A stretch of DNA of 64,000 nt from CAWCXF01 sp963799455 (GTDB lineage Bacteria; Pseudomonadota; Alphaproteobacteria; Rhodobacterales; Rhodobacteraceae), in assembly GCA_963799455.1 (NCBI GenBank), contig CAWCXF010000001.1, forward strand, positions 62,001-126,000, given 5' to 3'. The translations under genes and the position numbers were made by a program. Positions within the stretch are counted from its first letter, which is position 1, and each line of letters opens with the position of its first letter. This document shows, in pieces, positions 39,552 to 48,239 of the stretch. Below the pieces are notes generated by a model. That model saw only the letters and a list, made by a program, of their open reading frames with translations, had not been told where the DNA came from and made no database searches.

Positions 39552-41061
39552 GTGCCGGGCAGACCCGTCACCGACCAGCAAGCGAGACTGTACATGCACG
39601 ACCGTCCCCGTCACCCCCAACGCCTCGCCGCGGCCCGCGCTGGCTTCAGCGAACGCACCGCTCGGCGCCTCGAGGGCGACCCCCGTCTCCCCTCGCAACG
39701 GCGCGCCGAGCGCGGCCGCACCGTCCCCGATCCCCTCGCCGGGGTGTGGGAGCCGGTGGTGCTGCCGATCCTGGAGCGCGACCCCTCGGTGCAGGCGGTC
39801 ACGCTCCTGCGCCACCTCCAGATGACGGACCCCGACGCCTTCCCCGACGACCGCATCCGGCGGACGCTGGAACGGCGGGTGCGCGACTGGCGCGCGCTCC
39901 ATGGCCCTGCGCGCGACGTGATCTTCCGCCAGGCGCCCGAGCCGGGGCGCCTGGCGCTGTCGGACTTCACCGACGCGGGCGCGCTTGGCGTCACCATCGC
40001 GGGCGCGCCCTTCGACCACCGGCTCTACCACTTCGCGCTGGCCTACAGCGGCTGGGAGCACGCCGCCGTGGTCCTTGGCGGCGAGAGCTTCACGGCGCTC
40101 GCCGAGAACCTCCAGAATGCCTTGTGGGGCCTCGGCGGCGTGCCGCACGAGCACCGCACCGACAGCTTGTCGGCCGCCTACCGCAACCTCACGCGCGAGG
40201 CCGCCGAGGACGCCACGCGCCGCTACGAGGAGCTGTGCGCCCACTACGGCCTGATCGCCAGCCGCAACAACCCGGGCGAGGCCCATGAGAACGGCGCGGT
40301 CGAGTCCCACCACCGCCATCTCAAGACCGCCCTCGACCAGGCCCTGATCCTGCGCGGCTCACGCGACTTCGCCGGGCTCGCCGAGTACCGGACCTTCGTG
40401 GATCAGCTCGTCGCACGGCGGAACCGGCGCCGCGAGGCCAAGGTGCATGTCGAGATGGCGGCGCTGCGACCCCTGCCGCCTCGGCGCACCACCGACTTCG
40501 CCGAGCTCGTCGCGCGCGTCACGCGAACCGGCGGCTTCCTCGTGCACAGCGTCTTCTACAGTGCGCCGGCGCGGCTCATCGGCCACCGCTTGCGCATCCA
40601 TGTGTATGACGACCGCATCGAGGCTTGGCTCGGGGCGACCCGCGTCGTCACCCATCCACGCCGACGTGCCGCAGGCGGCGGACGGCGCGTCCACGTGGTC
40701 GACTACCACCACGTGATCCATGCCCTTCGGCGCAAGCCTCAGGCGCTCGCCGGCTCGGTCTTCCGCGACAGCCTGTTCCCGCGCACCGAGTACTCCCAGG
40801 CCTGGGCGTGCCTGTCCGAGGCGCTGCCCCAGAAGGACGCCTGTCGGCGCATGGTGGGCCTCCTCGCGCTCGCCCACGACGAGGGCTGCGAGGCCGCAGC
40901 TCGCCCACCTGATCGCCGAGGACCTCGCTGAAGGGCGAGCACCTGACGCCCGCGCCCTCCGTGCCCGGCTCGAGCCGCGCAGCCGCGGTCTGCCCGCCGA
41001 CGTTCCCGTCGCGCTCACCGCGCTTGCGAGCTTCGACGCGCTGCTTGAGGCGCGCGCATGA
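39552..41061 (+). pseudogene. istA: IS21 transposase IstA, one frameshift
   Basis: The start is GTG 39552 (MPGRPVTDQQARLYMHD), standard for this IstA group. Helix-turn-helix residues (RLAAARAGFSERTARRLEGD) precede the DDE integrase core: LSDFTDAGALG (first Asp), HEHRTDSLSAAY (second Asp) and EAHENGAVESHHRHLK (Glu). Near 40898 an extra G in GAGGCCGCAGCTC shifts the frame. The proper end continues as QLAHLIAEDLAEG to the stop at 41059-41061. That stop overlaps the istB start (GCATGA). Without the indel the protein would be about 502 residues. Confidence 0.87.
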
Positions 41062-41237
41062 CCGCCCGGGAGATCGACGTCCACACGCTGCCGAGCATGC
41101 TCACAGCGCTGCGCCTGCCCAGCTTCACCCGGCGCTGGCAGGGCTTCGGCCCCGCAGGCCGACAAGGAAGGCTGGCCCGCCGCGCGCTTCCTCGCGGCCC
41201 TCGCCGAGTGCGAGTTGGCCGAACGCGAGACCCGCCG
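41058..41237 (+). pseudogene. istB: IS21 helper ATPase IstB, 5' fragment
   Basis: It begins MTAREIDVHTLPSMLTALRL, typical of IstB, and after a frameshift near 41155 continues QADKEGWPAARFLAALAECE and LAERETRR up to the second IS21 insertion. The Walker A region is missing on both sides of that insertion. The 3' remainder is at 43477-43900. Confidence 0.8.
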
Positions 41238-41314
41238 TGTCAGGCGTCACGGCAAACTGGTCCGGAGGCGACATGAGGAACTGGCCCCCTCGGTAGCCTG
41301 AGGGGAGGGCCTGG

Positions 41315-42622
41315 ATGACCATGCCAGTGACGGAGAGGCTTCTGCGGACTGAAGGTCTGCGGAGGGACGAGATGAAGGAGCCGGACGACGTGTCGGCGAT
41401 GCTGAGGCTGAAGGCGCTCGGCTGGGGGGCGCGGCGGATCGCGGCGGAGCTGGGGTGCTCGCGGACGACGGTGCGGCGGTGGCTGCGCGAGGGCGGCTGG
41501 CGACGCCCGGTGGCACCGACACGCAAGACGTCGCTCGACGGTCTTGGGGGCTGGCTGTCCGAGCGCTTCCGCCGCCACGCGGGCAACGCGGACGTGGTTC
41601 GCCAGGAGCTCGCGGCCGAGAGGGGCATTGAGGTAAGCCTGCGCACGGTGGAGCGTGCGGTGGCACCGCTGCGCCAAGCGCTACGGGCCGAAGCGCGGGC
41701 GACGGTGAGGTTCGAGACGCGCCCGGGCCAGCAGTTGCAGATCGACTTCGGCCAGAGGCGGGTCGAGATCGAGGGCGCTCTGCGACCGGTGTCGTTCTTC
41801 GTGGCGACGCTGGGCCACTCGCGCCGGCTGCACGTCCGGGCCTTCCTGGGCGAGCGCCAGGAGCACTGGTTCGAAGGCATGGAGAGTGCCTTCGCAGCCT
41901 TTGGGGGCGTGCCTGAGGAGGTGCTGCTCGACAATGCGCGCGCTCTGATCCTGCACCACGACGCGGCGACGCGGGAGGTGGTGCTCAACCCCAAGCTCCA
42001 CGCCTTTGCGCGGCACTGGGGCTTCCGGGTCCAGGCCTGCGCGCCGTACCGGGCGCGGACCAAGGGCAAGGACGAGCGCGGCGTGGGCTACGTGAAGGGC
42101 AACGCGGTCGCGGGGCGAACCTTCGAGAGCTTCGCGGCCCTGGAGGCGCATCTGGCCGAGTGGACGCGCGAGATCGCCGATCAGCGCGTCCACGGCACCA
42201 CCGGCGAGGCGCCCATGGTCCGCTTCGCGCGCGACGAGGCCGCCGCCCTGCGGCCGCTGCCCGACCGCGGCCCGTTCCTGGCCGCGCGCGAGCTGAGCCG
42301 ACGCGTGGGAGCGGACTGCGCGGTGGAGATCGAGACGAACGCCTACTCGGTGCCGTGGCGCTTGATCGGGGAGCGAGTGAGCGTGCTGGTCACGGCCGAG
42401 ACTGTGCAGGTCACCCATGCGGGCATCGAGGTGGCCCGTCATCCCCGCAGCGCGGACCGTCGCGGGCGCTTCACCGACCGCGCTCACTTCGAGGGCGTCG
42501 CGGGTGCCGCCGGCCGCGTGGTCAGAGAAGACGCCGAGGCAGCCGAGGCCGCGCCGATCCCGGCGCCGGCGCTGCTGCGCCCGCTCGCCGAGTACGAGGC
42601 GGTGGCCGGGGGCGCCTGGTGA
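41315..42622 (+). CDS. istA: IS21 family transposase IstA (element 2)
   Basis: This 435-residue transposase has an N-terminal helix-turn-helix (ALGWGARRIAAELGCSRTTV) and a DDE core: LQIDFGQRRVEIEG (Asp), VLLDNARALI (Asp) and GKDERGVGYVKGN (Glu), typical of the shorter IstA group. A start at 41372 (MKEPDDVSAML) is also possible and is closer to relatives. The stop overlaps the istB start as TGATG. The gene appears intact. Confidence 0.92.
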   Translation: MTMPVTERLLRTEGLRRDEMKEPDDVSAMLRLKALGWGARRIAAELGCSRTTVRRWLREGGWRRPVAPTRKTSLDGLGGWLSERFRRHAGNADVVRQELAAERGIEVSLRTVERAVAPLRQALRAEARATVRFETRPGQQLQIDFGQRRVEIEGALRPVSFFVATLGHSRRLHVRAFLGERQEHWFEGMESAFAAFGGVPEEVLLDNARALILHHDAATREVVLNPKLHAFARHWGFRVQACAPYRARTKGKDERGVGYVKGNAVAGRTFESFAALEAHLAEWTREIADQRVHGTTGEAPMVRFARDEAAALRPLPDRGPFLAARELSRRVGADCAVEIETNAYSVPWRLIGERVSVLVTAETVQVTHAGIEVARHPRSADRRGRFTDRAHFEGVAGAAGRVVREDAEAAEAAPIPAPALLRPLAEYEAVAGGAW

Positions 42623-43419
42623 TGGGAGCGCAGACCCAGGACGAGCTCGACCGGATGCTGACGCGCTTGAAGTTGACGGCGGTGCGCGACCAGCTCGACG
42701 GCTTGCTCGACGAGGCGGCGCGGGGGGAGATGACCCTGCGCGAGGCGCTCGCCTTCCTCTGCGAGCGCGAGATCGCACGGAAGGATCAGCGCCGCATCGA
42801 GATGAGCTTCGGGCTGGCGAAGTTCCCCTTCGTGCGGACCCTGGAGGGCTTCGACTTCGCCGCCCAGCCCTCGGTCGACAAGGGGCAGATCCGCGACCTC
42901 GCGACGGGGCGCTTCATCGCCCACGGCGATGCGCTCTTGCTGCTCGGCCCCCCGGGCGTGGGCAAGACGCACCTTGCGGTGGCGCTCGGCCGCGAAGCGA
43001 TCGTGGCCGGCCACACCGTGCTCTTCACCGGCGCCATGGCGCTCGTGGCCAACCTCGCCAAGGCCCAGGTCGAGGGCCGGCTCGAGGAGCGGCTGGCGCA
43101 CTTCGCCAAGCCGAAGCTGCTGATCGTGGACGAGCTGGGCTACCTGCCGCTCGAGCCCAACGCCGCTCACCTGTTCTTCCAGCTCGTCAGCCGCCGCTAC
43201 GAGCGCGGCGCGATGCTGGTGACTTCGAACCGGTCCGTAGGCGAGTGGGGCGCGGTGTTCGGCGACCCGGTGGTGGCCACCGCGATCCTCGATCGCCTGC
43301 TCCACCACTCCCACGTCATCACCATCCGGGGCGACAGCTACAGGCTGCGCGAGAAGCGCCGGGCCGGCCTTCTGCAGAAGGCCGGCCCGGCGCTTGAAAC
43401 CGAAGTCGAAACCACATGA
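42622..43419 (+). CDS. istB: IS21 family helper ATPase IstB (element 2)
   Basis: This 265-residue AAA+ protein assists IstA. Walker A is LLLGPPGVGKTHLAVALG, Walker B is KLLIVDELGYLPL, and the sensor segment AMLVTSNRSVGEW is present. The N-terminal helical domain (LDRMLTRLKLTAVRDQLDGL) is complete. The start at 42622 is coupled to istA. It ends 57 bases before the right end of the element. Confidence 0.93.
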   Translation: MGAQTQDELDRMLTRLKLTAVRDQLDGLLDEAARGEMTLREALAFLCEREIARKDQRRIEMSFGLAKFPFVRTLEGFDFAAQPSVDKGQIRDLATGRFIAHGDALLLLGPPGVGKTHLAVALGREAIVAGHTVLFTGAMALVANLAKAQVEGRLEERLAHFAKPKLLIVDELGYLPLEPNAAHLFFQLVSRRYERGAMLVTSNRSVGEWGAVFGDPVVATAILDRLLHHSHVITIRGDSYRLREKRRAGLLQKAGPALETEVETT

Positions 43420-43476
43420 CGGGGTGGGCCAGAATCCTGGTGTCGCCACCGGGCCAGTTCCGAATGTCGCTTGATA

Positions 43477-43900
43477 CGTGCTCTACACCCGCACCACCGA
43501 CCTCGTCCAAAGGCTCCAGGCCGCGCGGCGCGACCTCGCCCTCGAGGGCGCCCTCGCAAAGCTCGACCGCTTCGACCTCATCGTCCTCGACGACATCGCC
43601 TACGCTCAGAAGGACCAGGCCGAGACCTCGGTGCTCTTCGAGCTCATCGCCCGCCGATACGAAACCCGAAGCCTGGCCATCGCCGCCAACCAGCGCTCAC
43701 GCGCCCGGGACCGCGTCTCCCCCGACCCCGCCGTCACCGTCGCCGCCATCGACAGGCTCGTCCACCACGCGACCATCCTGGAGATGAACGTCGACAGTTA
43801 CCGCCGCAGAGCGGCCGCCAGCCGAAAGGATGGCGAGGTCGCGGTCCCAGCGACAGCCTCCACCGACAGCCTCGACGACAACCACAAAGGAGCCGCCTGA
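43477..43900 (+). pseudogene. istB: IS21 helper ATPase IstB of element 1, 3' fragment
   Basis: It resumes as VLYTRTTDLVQRLQAARRDL, with the Walker B motif in FDLIVLDDIAYAQKD, and ends VDSYRRRAAASRKDG plus a short tail. The Walker A region that should precede it is absent. Together with 41058-41237 it is a non-functional istB. Confidence 0.85.
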
Positions 43901-43982
43901 ACCGCACGACCTCCAACCGCAGCAGCCAGCAAACCGGCCAACTTGGTTGTCGGTCCCGGCCAAGAAGGTTGACGCCCTACAG

Positions 43983-44004
43983 GGGCGTAACCGACGCGGG
44001 CCAT
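43983..44004 (-). pseudogene. tnpR: First codons of the resolvase gene tnpR
   Basis: On the minus strand ATG at 44004 reads M-A-R-V-G-Y-A, then the IS21 end. Joined to 39360 it gives MARVGYARVSTADQD, the classic N-terminus of a serine resolvase with Tyr at position 6. This proves the IS21 insertion site. Confidence 0.88.
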
Positions 44005-44130
44005 GGGGGTCCGTCACAAAAGGGTGGCTTCTCCCCAGTATCGTAACAGAATTCCCGTTTCCACCGTTTTGGTGCAGGTTCGGTCCGTCACACGGAGCCG
44101 TCGCGCAGCGGTGCACCCAATTGTTGCACA
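44005..44130. promoter_or_regulatory. Candidate resolution (res) site of the Tn3-like element
   Basis: Directly upstream of the original tnpR start lies an AT-richer stretch. It contains GTCCGTCACA twice (about 44008 and 44083) and a perfect TCCGT-CAC-ACGGA inverted repeat (44084-44096). Resolvases of this family bind several imperfect 12-bp inverted repeats next to their gene. The position fits; the subsites are not proven. Confidence 0.4.
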
Positions 44131-44212
44131 AGAAAGGCCAGGATCACGCCGCCTGACGAGGGTCGACGCGGCCGCAGGGCCCCAGCGACTGCGAAGCTGC
44201 CTGCGCTGGCCA

Positions 44213-44600
44213 TCAGGACGGCCGGTCCGCTCTTCGCTTTCGCGGCTTCAGCTCCGCGGTGGCTTTCACCAACCATTCGACGGCGCCGGGCGTGGCCCGC
44301 CAGGCTCCGCCGTTCTCCTCGACGTAGTGGGCTGCCTCGTCCTCGCCGCCCAAGGTGATGTAGCCGTCCTGGGAGACGACAGGAGGCTCGGCGCCGGACA
44401 GGACGCCTGGAACATGACCGTTCGCCCGCCAGGCCTCCTCGGCCAGTTGTCCGGCGTTCGGATCACCGTCGCGGAAGGCGAGAAGGGCCTGCGTGTAGAG
44501 CCACGCGGCGCTCGCATCGTCCTCGTACCTCTTGAGCAGCGCCTTCAGGGCGTCGACGTCGTTGCGCGCCAGCAGATGGCCTTGATGGTGTGACCGCCCC
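44213..44600 (-). pseudogene. C-terminal part of an ST7/TPR-like protein, cut by the IS1111-type element
   Basis: About 125 codons read LARNDVDALKALLKRYEDDA, SAAWLYTQALLAFRDGD and ITLGGEDEAAHYVEENGGAW, ending with a basic tail. This is the C-terminal half of a TPR-containing protein family annotated as ST7-like. The family is found next to plasmid and IS passenger genes. The upstream half is missing because the IS1111-type element begins near 44595. It was probably original cargo of the Tn3-like element. Confidence 0.6.
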
Positions 44601-44657
44601 CCGACGGCATCTGTTGTGCCAAGGTGGGTCAGCGACGATCCACGGAGGGGAGCGGTC

Positions 44658-45686
44658 ATGTCGGAGATTATCACGGTCGGGCTCGATCTGGCGAAGAATG
44701 TGTTCCAAGTGCATGGGGCGGACGGCTCGGGGCGGGCGGTGCTGCGCAGGAAGCTGCGGCGCGCGCAGGTGCTGGAGTTCTTCGGCCAGCTCGGGCCCTG
44801 CACCGTCGCGATGGAGGCCTGCGGCGGGGCTCACTTCTGGGGTCGCGAGATCGGCAAGCTGGGCCACGAGGTGCGGCTGATCCCGCCGGCCTATGTGAAG
44901 CCGTTTGTCCGGCGGCAGAAGAACGATGCGGCGGATGCCGAAGCCATCTGCGAGGCGGCGCAGCGGCCGAACATGCGCTTCGTACCCGTGAAGAGCGAGG
45001 AGACGCAGGGCGCGGCGTCGGTGTTCCGCGTGCGCGAGCTGCTCATTCGGCAGCGCACGCAGACGATCAACGCGCTGCGCGGGCATCTGACGGAGTTCGG
45101 GGAGGTCGTCTCTCAAGGGGCCTGGAACGTGCGCCGGCTGGTTGCGCTGGTCGAGATGCCGGACAGCGACCTGCCGGATGCGGCCCGGGCGACGCTGCAA
45201 GTCCTGGTCGAAGGACTGCGCCACCTCGAGGAGCGCATCGCCACGCTGGACGCCGAGATCGCCCGCCGGGCGCGCGAGGACGAGACCGCACGGCGGCTGA
45301 TGACGATCCCCGGGATCGGCCCGCTGATCGCCACGGCGCTGGCCACGCTCGCCCCGCCGCCCGAGACGTTCGGCAAGGCACGCGACTTCGCGGCGTGGCT
45401 CGGCCTCACGCCGAGGCAGCATTCCACCGGAGGCAAGCAGCGGCTCGGGGCGACGACGAAGATGGGGGAGCGCTCGCTCAGGCGCCTGCTGATCATCGGG
45501 GCCAACAGCGTCATCATCAAGCGGCACGTGCACGCCGCCGCCAAGCCGGGCACGTGGCTGGGCAGGATGCTCGCGTGCAAGCCGGGGATGCTGGTGCGGG
45601 TGGCACTCGCGAACAAGATGGCGCGGATCGTCTGGGCCCTGATGGCCCGGGGCGGCGTCTACAGGGCTCCGGTCGCGGCGGCGTAG
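44658..45686 (+). CDS. IS110 family (IS1111 group) transposase
   Basis: The 342 residues start at ATG 44658 (MSEIITVGLDLAKNVFQVHG). The N-terminal DEDD domain shows Asp in GLDLAKN, Glu in AMEACGGAHFWG and Asp residues in KNDAADAEAICEA. The C-terminal Tnp_20 domain has TIPGIGPLIATALA and the catalytic serine region LGLTPRQHSTGGKQRLGA. PAYVKPFVRRQKNDAADAEA is characteristic of the IS1111 group. The gene looks intact. Such recombinases are guided by an RNA encoded in the element's own non-coding end. Confidence 0.93.
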   Translation: MSEIITVGLDLAKNVFQVHGADGSGRAVLRRKLRRAQVLEFFGQLGPCTVAMEACGGAHFWGREIGKLGHEVRLIPPAYVKPFVRRQKNDAADAEAICEAAQRPNMRFVPVKSEETQGAASVFRVRELLIRQRTQTINALRGHLTEFGEVVSQGAWNVRRLVALVEMPDSDLPDAARATLQVLVEGLRHLEERIATLDAEIARRAREDETARRLMTIPGIGPLIATALATLAPPPETFGKARDFAAWLGLTPRQHSTGGKQRLGATTKMGERSLRRLLIIGANSVIIKRHVHAAAKPGTWLGRMLACKPGMLVRVALANKMARIVWALMARGGVYRAPVAAA

Positions 45687-45689
45687 AGC

Positions 45690-45930
45690 CGCTCGCGGTC
45701 GCGAGGCGTCGGAGCACAAGAGGGCAAGGAGCGGTATGGCGCAGCAGTCGTGAGACGGGATCGGGACACCCAGCCTGCAACAAAGTGCCTTCGAGCACGC
45801 GGCTTTGATCTGGACCCGATCCTCGACCACCACACGGGCCCGCGGCATGACGATGGCCGCATCACGAGGCCGGATACATGTCAGCACCCGACGGCGCGTC
45901 AGTCCAAGCTTCGACGATCCCTCTTGCGCA
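45690..45930 (+). ncRNA. Candidate guide (bridge/seek) RNA region of the IS1111-type element
   Basis: IS1111-group elements are known to encode their guide RNA downstream of the transposase gene. This 240-base stretch has no coding frame of note and begins with a possible stem (GAGCCGCTCGCGGTCGCGAGG). It sits exactly where that RNA is expected. The identification rests on position and family knowledge. I cannot fold it or name the target-binding loops. Confidence 0.4.
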
Positions 45931-45939
45931 TGGGGCGGT

Positions 45940-46990
45940 TATACATGTTGCACGAAGCCTGCCCGGGATTCACATTGCCGGTCCAGCGGCATAGCTGGGC
46001 GTCATGTCCAAGCCTGCCCCGACGCGCTACCGCACCCTGAACTGGTCCGCCTACAACGCGTCGCTGCGTGAGCGTGGATCGCTGACCGTCTGGTTCGACC
46101 CTTCGACGCCCTGGCACGCGGCGCCATCGGGCAAGCGCGGCGGCCAGCCGGTCTACAGCGACGCCGCGATCCAGGCTTGCCTGACGATCAAGGTGCTGTT
46201 CGGCCTGCCGCTTCGCCAGACGACCGGCTTCGTCGCGAGCCTTCTGAAGTTCGCGGGGCTCGACTGGCCGGTGCCGGACTTCTCGACGCTCTGCCGACGG
46301 CAGAAGACCTTGGCCGTTCAGCTGCCCTACCGGGGCAGCGGCGGCCCGCTGCACCTGCTCGTGGACAGCACGGGCATCAAGGTCCGAGGCGAGGGGGAAT
46401 GGCACGCGCGCAAGCATGGCGGGGCGCGCAGACGGATCTGGCGAAAGGTCCACCTCGCCGTCGACGAGGTGACACTCGAGGTCCGCGCGGTCGAGATCAC
46501 CGGCAGCGGCGTCGGCGATGGGCCTGTGCTACCGGACCTGCTCGGCCAGATCCCAGCAAACGAGCCAATCGTCTCGGTCACCGCCGACGGCGCCTACGAC
46601 ACCCGCGGCTGCCGCGACGCCATCGCGAACCGCGGCGCGGACGCTGTCATCCCGCCCCGGCGAAATGCCAAGCCTTGGGAGAAGGACAGCCCCGGCGTAG
46701 AAGCGAGGAACGAGGCTCTGCGCGCCATCAAGCGCCTCGGCCGCACGATCTGGCGCCGATGGAGCGGATACCACCGCCGAAGCCGCGCCGAGACCAAGAT
46801 GAACTGCATGAAGCTCCTCGGGCAAAAGCTCATGGCCCGCGACTTCGACCGCCAGACCGCCGAACTCCAAGTCCGCATCGCCATCCTCAACCGCTATACC
46901 GCGCTCGGCATCCCCGTCACACGACCCGTCGGCTGACCGCCGCGGGGAAAGGGGAAGCTCGGCCTTCAGGCGTTCCGTGCAACAGAGCCC
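45940..46990 (+). mobile_element. IS5 family element (IS903-like ends)
   Basis: The right end reads, on the minus strand, GGGCTCTGTTGCACGGAACG from 46990. The left side near 45945 has TGTTGCACGAAGCC, sharing the TGTTGCACG core but with a degraded outermost part. The right end abuts the inner edge of the transposon's right terminal repeat (46992) with one base between. TAC on both sides (about 45940 and 46991) might be a 3-bp target duplication, but this is uncertain. Confidence 0.7.
46004..46936 (+). CDS. IS5 family transposase
   Basis: The 310 residues read MSKPAPTRYRTLNWSAYNAS at the start. The DDE core is visible: LLVDSTGIKVRGEGEW (first Asp), SVTADGAYDTRGCRDA (second Asp) and the Y(2)R(3)E-type motif YHRRSRAETKMNCMK (Glu). 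RQTTGFVASLLKFAGLDWPV and PDFSTLCRRQK are typical of the IS903/ISL2-like branch. The gene appears complete, with its start 60 bases inside the left end. Confidence 0.92.
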   Translation: MSKPAPTRYRTLNWSAYNASLRERGSLTVWFDPSTPWHAAPSGKRGGQPVYSDAAIQACLTIKVLFGLPLRQTTGFVASLLKFAGLDWPVPDFSTLCRRQKTLAVQLPYRGSGGPLHLLVDSTGIKVRGEGEWHARKHGGARRRIWRKVHLAVDEVTLEVRAVEITGSGVGDGPVLPDLLGQIPANEPIVSVTADGAYDTRGCRDAIANRGADAVIPPRRNAKPWEKDSPGVEARNEALRAIKRLGRTIWRRWSGYHRRSRAETKMNCMKLLGQKLMARDFDRQTAELQVRIAILNRYTALGIPVTRPVG

Positions 46991-46991
46991 T

Positions 46992-47027
46992 ACTTGGCCA
47001 AAACCGCAGCTTCGGGCCGACTCCCCC
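46992..47027. repeat. Right terminal inverted repeat of the Tn3-like element
   Basis: Read inward from 47027 on the minus strand it begins GGGGGAGTCGGCCCGAAGC, matching the left end with three differences in 36. The duplicated target AAGAA follows at 47028-47032. Confidence 0.92.
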
Positions 47028-47815
47028 AAGAAGCTGATCGTCGCGGTCGCCCCGCCGGGCGTTCCTTGGGTGATCACGAACACGGAGGTGAACATCGTCA
47101 CGATGTCGATGGCGCGCAGGATCACCGCGACCGCGATCACCGGCATCAGGTTCGGCAGCGAGATGTGGAGGAAGGTCTGGATCGGCCGCGCGCCGTCGAG
47201 CCGCGCGGCCTCCTCGATCTCCTCGTCCTGCCCCTGGAGGGCGGCGACGAAGATGATGAAGAGGAAGGGCGTCCACTGCCACACGTCGGCGACGACGAGC
47301 TGCGCGCGGGCGAGCCAGACGCTCGACAGGAAGTCGACCTGGCCGTCCACGAGGCCCACGGCCATCAGCAGGTCGCTCACCACGCGCGCGTCGTTGAAGG
47401 CGAGCTTCCACAGGAAGGCGACCGCCGAGGGCATGAACAGCATCGGGATCAGGAACGCGATCCGCCAGCCCTTCACCCAAGGGTCGGCGTAGGCGTGATA
47501 GGCCAGGGTGAGCGCGATCAGCGTCTCGAGCACGAGCGCGATGCCGCCGATGACGGCCGTGTTCCAGAGCGCCGCCCAGAACTCCCGGTCCGACCAGAGC
47601 TGCTGGTAGTTGGCGAGGCCGGCCGGGGTCCAGGCGTCGAAGCGGATGAAGTGGAAGCTCTGGTTAGAGCGCGAAGGCGCCCGGGTAGAGGGTGATCGAC
47701 AGCAGATACACCACCGCCGGCGCGACCAGCAGGTAGGGGAAGAGGGTGCGCCGCCAGGCGGGCCGGCGCCGAAGGCGGGGCGCGCCGCGCGCCGCCGCCT
47801 CGATGCGGTCCTTCG
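47028..47815 (-). pseudogene. 5' part of malF-type sugar ABC permease, also frameshifted and truncated at its start
   Basis: From about 47815 the N-terminal helix is clear (RRTLFPYLLVAPAVVYLLSI), ending TLYPGAFAL at 47668. There a base is missing in CTCTAACCAG and an early stop results. The next frame continues SFHFIRFDAWTPAGLANYQQ, ALVLETLIALTLAYHAYADP and the EAA loop DEEIEEAARLDGARPIQTFL. It breaks off at GGATATISF, exactly at the transposon target site. The 3' part is at 38589-38726. Upstream, IS debris replaces the expected start codon and the sugar-binding protein gene. Confidence 0.88.
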
Positions 47816-47868
47816 CGCCGCCACCGGCATCGCCGTGCATCCCGCCGGCTCCGCTCCCACCCCCGTCC

Positions 47869-48094
47869 CAGCCCCCGCCTCCAGCATCAAGGGGGCGGCG
47901 GGCGTCTCCACCATCGGGGGCGGGCCCGAGGACCGCGGCGCGAGCAGGCCCTGGCGGTGCAGCCGCCGCCATGTCGTCAGCTGCGAGGGCAGCAGCCGGT
48001 GCCGCCGCGCGACCTCACCCACCACCGCGCCCGGCTCATGGCTCTGCGCCCCGATCCGCAGCCCGGCCTCCGCCGGCCAGCCCCGCCGCCGGCC
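47869..48094 (-). pseudogene. IS66 OrfA-type transposase accessory fragment
   Basis: A stretch reading RIGAQSHEPGAVVGEVARR, LLPSQLTTWRRLHRQGLL and PAAPLMLEAG matches the helix-turn-helix protein of IS66-type elements. Both ends are lost in unrelated sequence. It lies directly upstream of the truncated malF start. Confidence 0.65.
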
Positions 48095-48239
48095 CGGCTC
48101 GTCGAGAACCCCGCGGCGCCCGGCAATGCCCTCGCCCGTCCACGCCTCTGCACGCCCTTCGGAGACCGGCAGCCCAAGCCCGCCACGCCGCCGCGAGGTC
48201 ACATCGGAACGGGAGCCGGGCCGCGCTTGTGCCCGACCC

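Larger units (their letters stand above)
41238..43476 (+). mobile_element. IS21 family element 2, apparently complete, inside istB of element 1
   Basis: The left end, TGTCAGGCGTCAC at 41238, aligns imperfectly with the complement of the right end, TATCAAGCGACAT ending at 43476. The inner words ACTGG-CCGG-GGCGACA are shared by both ends. Intact istA and istB genes overlap by TGATG. A clear target duplication is not visible, and about 60 codons of the host istB, including the ATP-binding loop, are missing around it. A deletion probably accompanied or followed insertion. Confidence 0.8.
39361..43982 (+). mobile_element. IS21 family element 1 (interrupted)
   Basis: The left end, TGTTGAGCGACAACC at 39361, matches the complement of the right end, TGTAGGGCGTCAACC near 43981. 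Inner copies of CAAGTTGGCCGG occur at both ends, as IS21 ends carry several repeats. The target GGGCG is duplicated (39356-39360 and 43983-43987, with one extra G at 43982). Removing the element restores the resolvase reading MARVGYARVST. It carries istA (39552-41061) and a broken istB, itself interrupted by a second IS21 element at 41238-43476. Confidence 0.85.
44595..45935 (+). mobile_element. IS110 family element, IS1111 group
   Basis: The limits are approximate: the ST7-like coding sequence stops near 44595, and the IS5-type element begins near 45940. The transposase gene sits close to the left side, with about 60 bases of leader. About 250 non-coding bases follow on the right, the arrangement expected for the IS1111 group. 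These elements lack simple terminal inverted repeats and usually make no target duplication, and none is seen. Confidence 0.75.
38727..47027. mobile_element. Tn3-like non-autonomous transposon carrying nested insertion sequences
   Basis: This 8301-bp element is bounded by 36-bp inverted ends that differ at three positions and begin with GGGG. It is flanked by the 5-bp direct duplication AAGAA (38722-38726 and 47028-47032). Terminal GGGG, ends of about 38 bp, a 5-bp duplication and a resolvase gene are hallmarks of the Tn3 family. No Tn3 transposase gene is inside; it was either never there or lost. Its own cargo was apparently the resolvase gene and an ST7-like gene (44213-44600). Later arrivals are an IS21 in the resolvase gene, a second IS21 in that IS21, an IS1111-type element and an IS5-type element. 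It splits a sugar permease gene. Confidence 0.88.

Noticed and set aside
41230..43485. A target duplication around IS21 element 2
   Set aside because: The flanks share no direct repeat beyond CG, and host istB sequence is missing around the insertion.
45935..46995. A 3-bp TAC target duplication around the IS5-type element
   Set aside because: The left end is degraded relative to the right end, so the boundary is not firm enough to claim a duplication.
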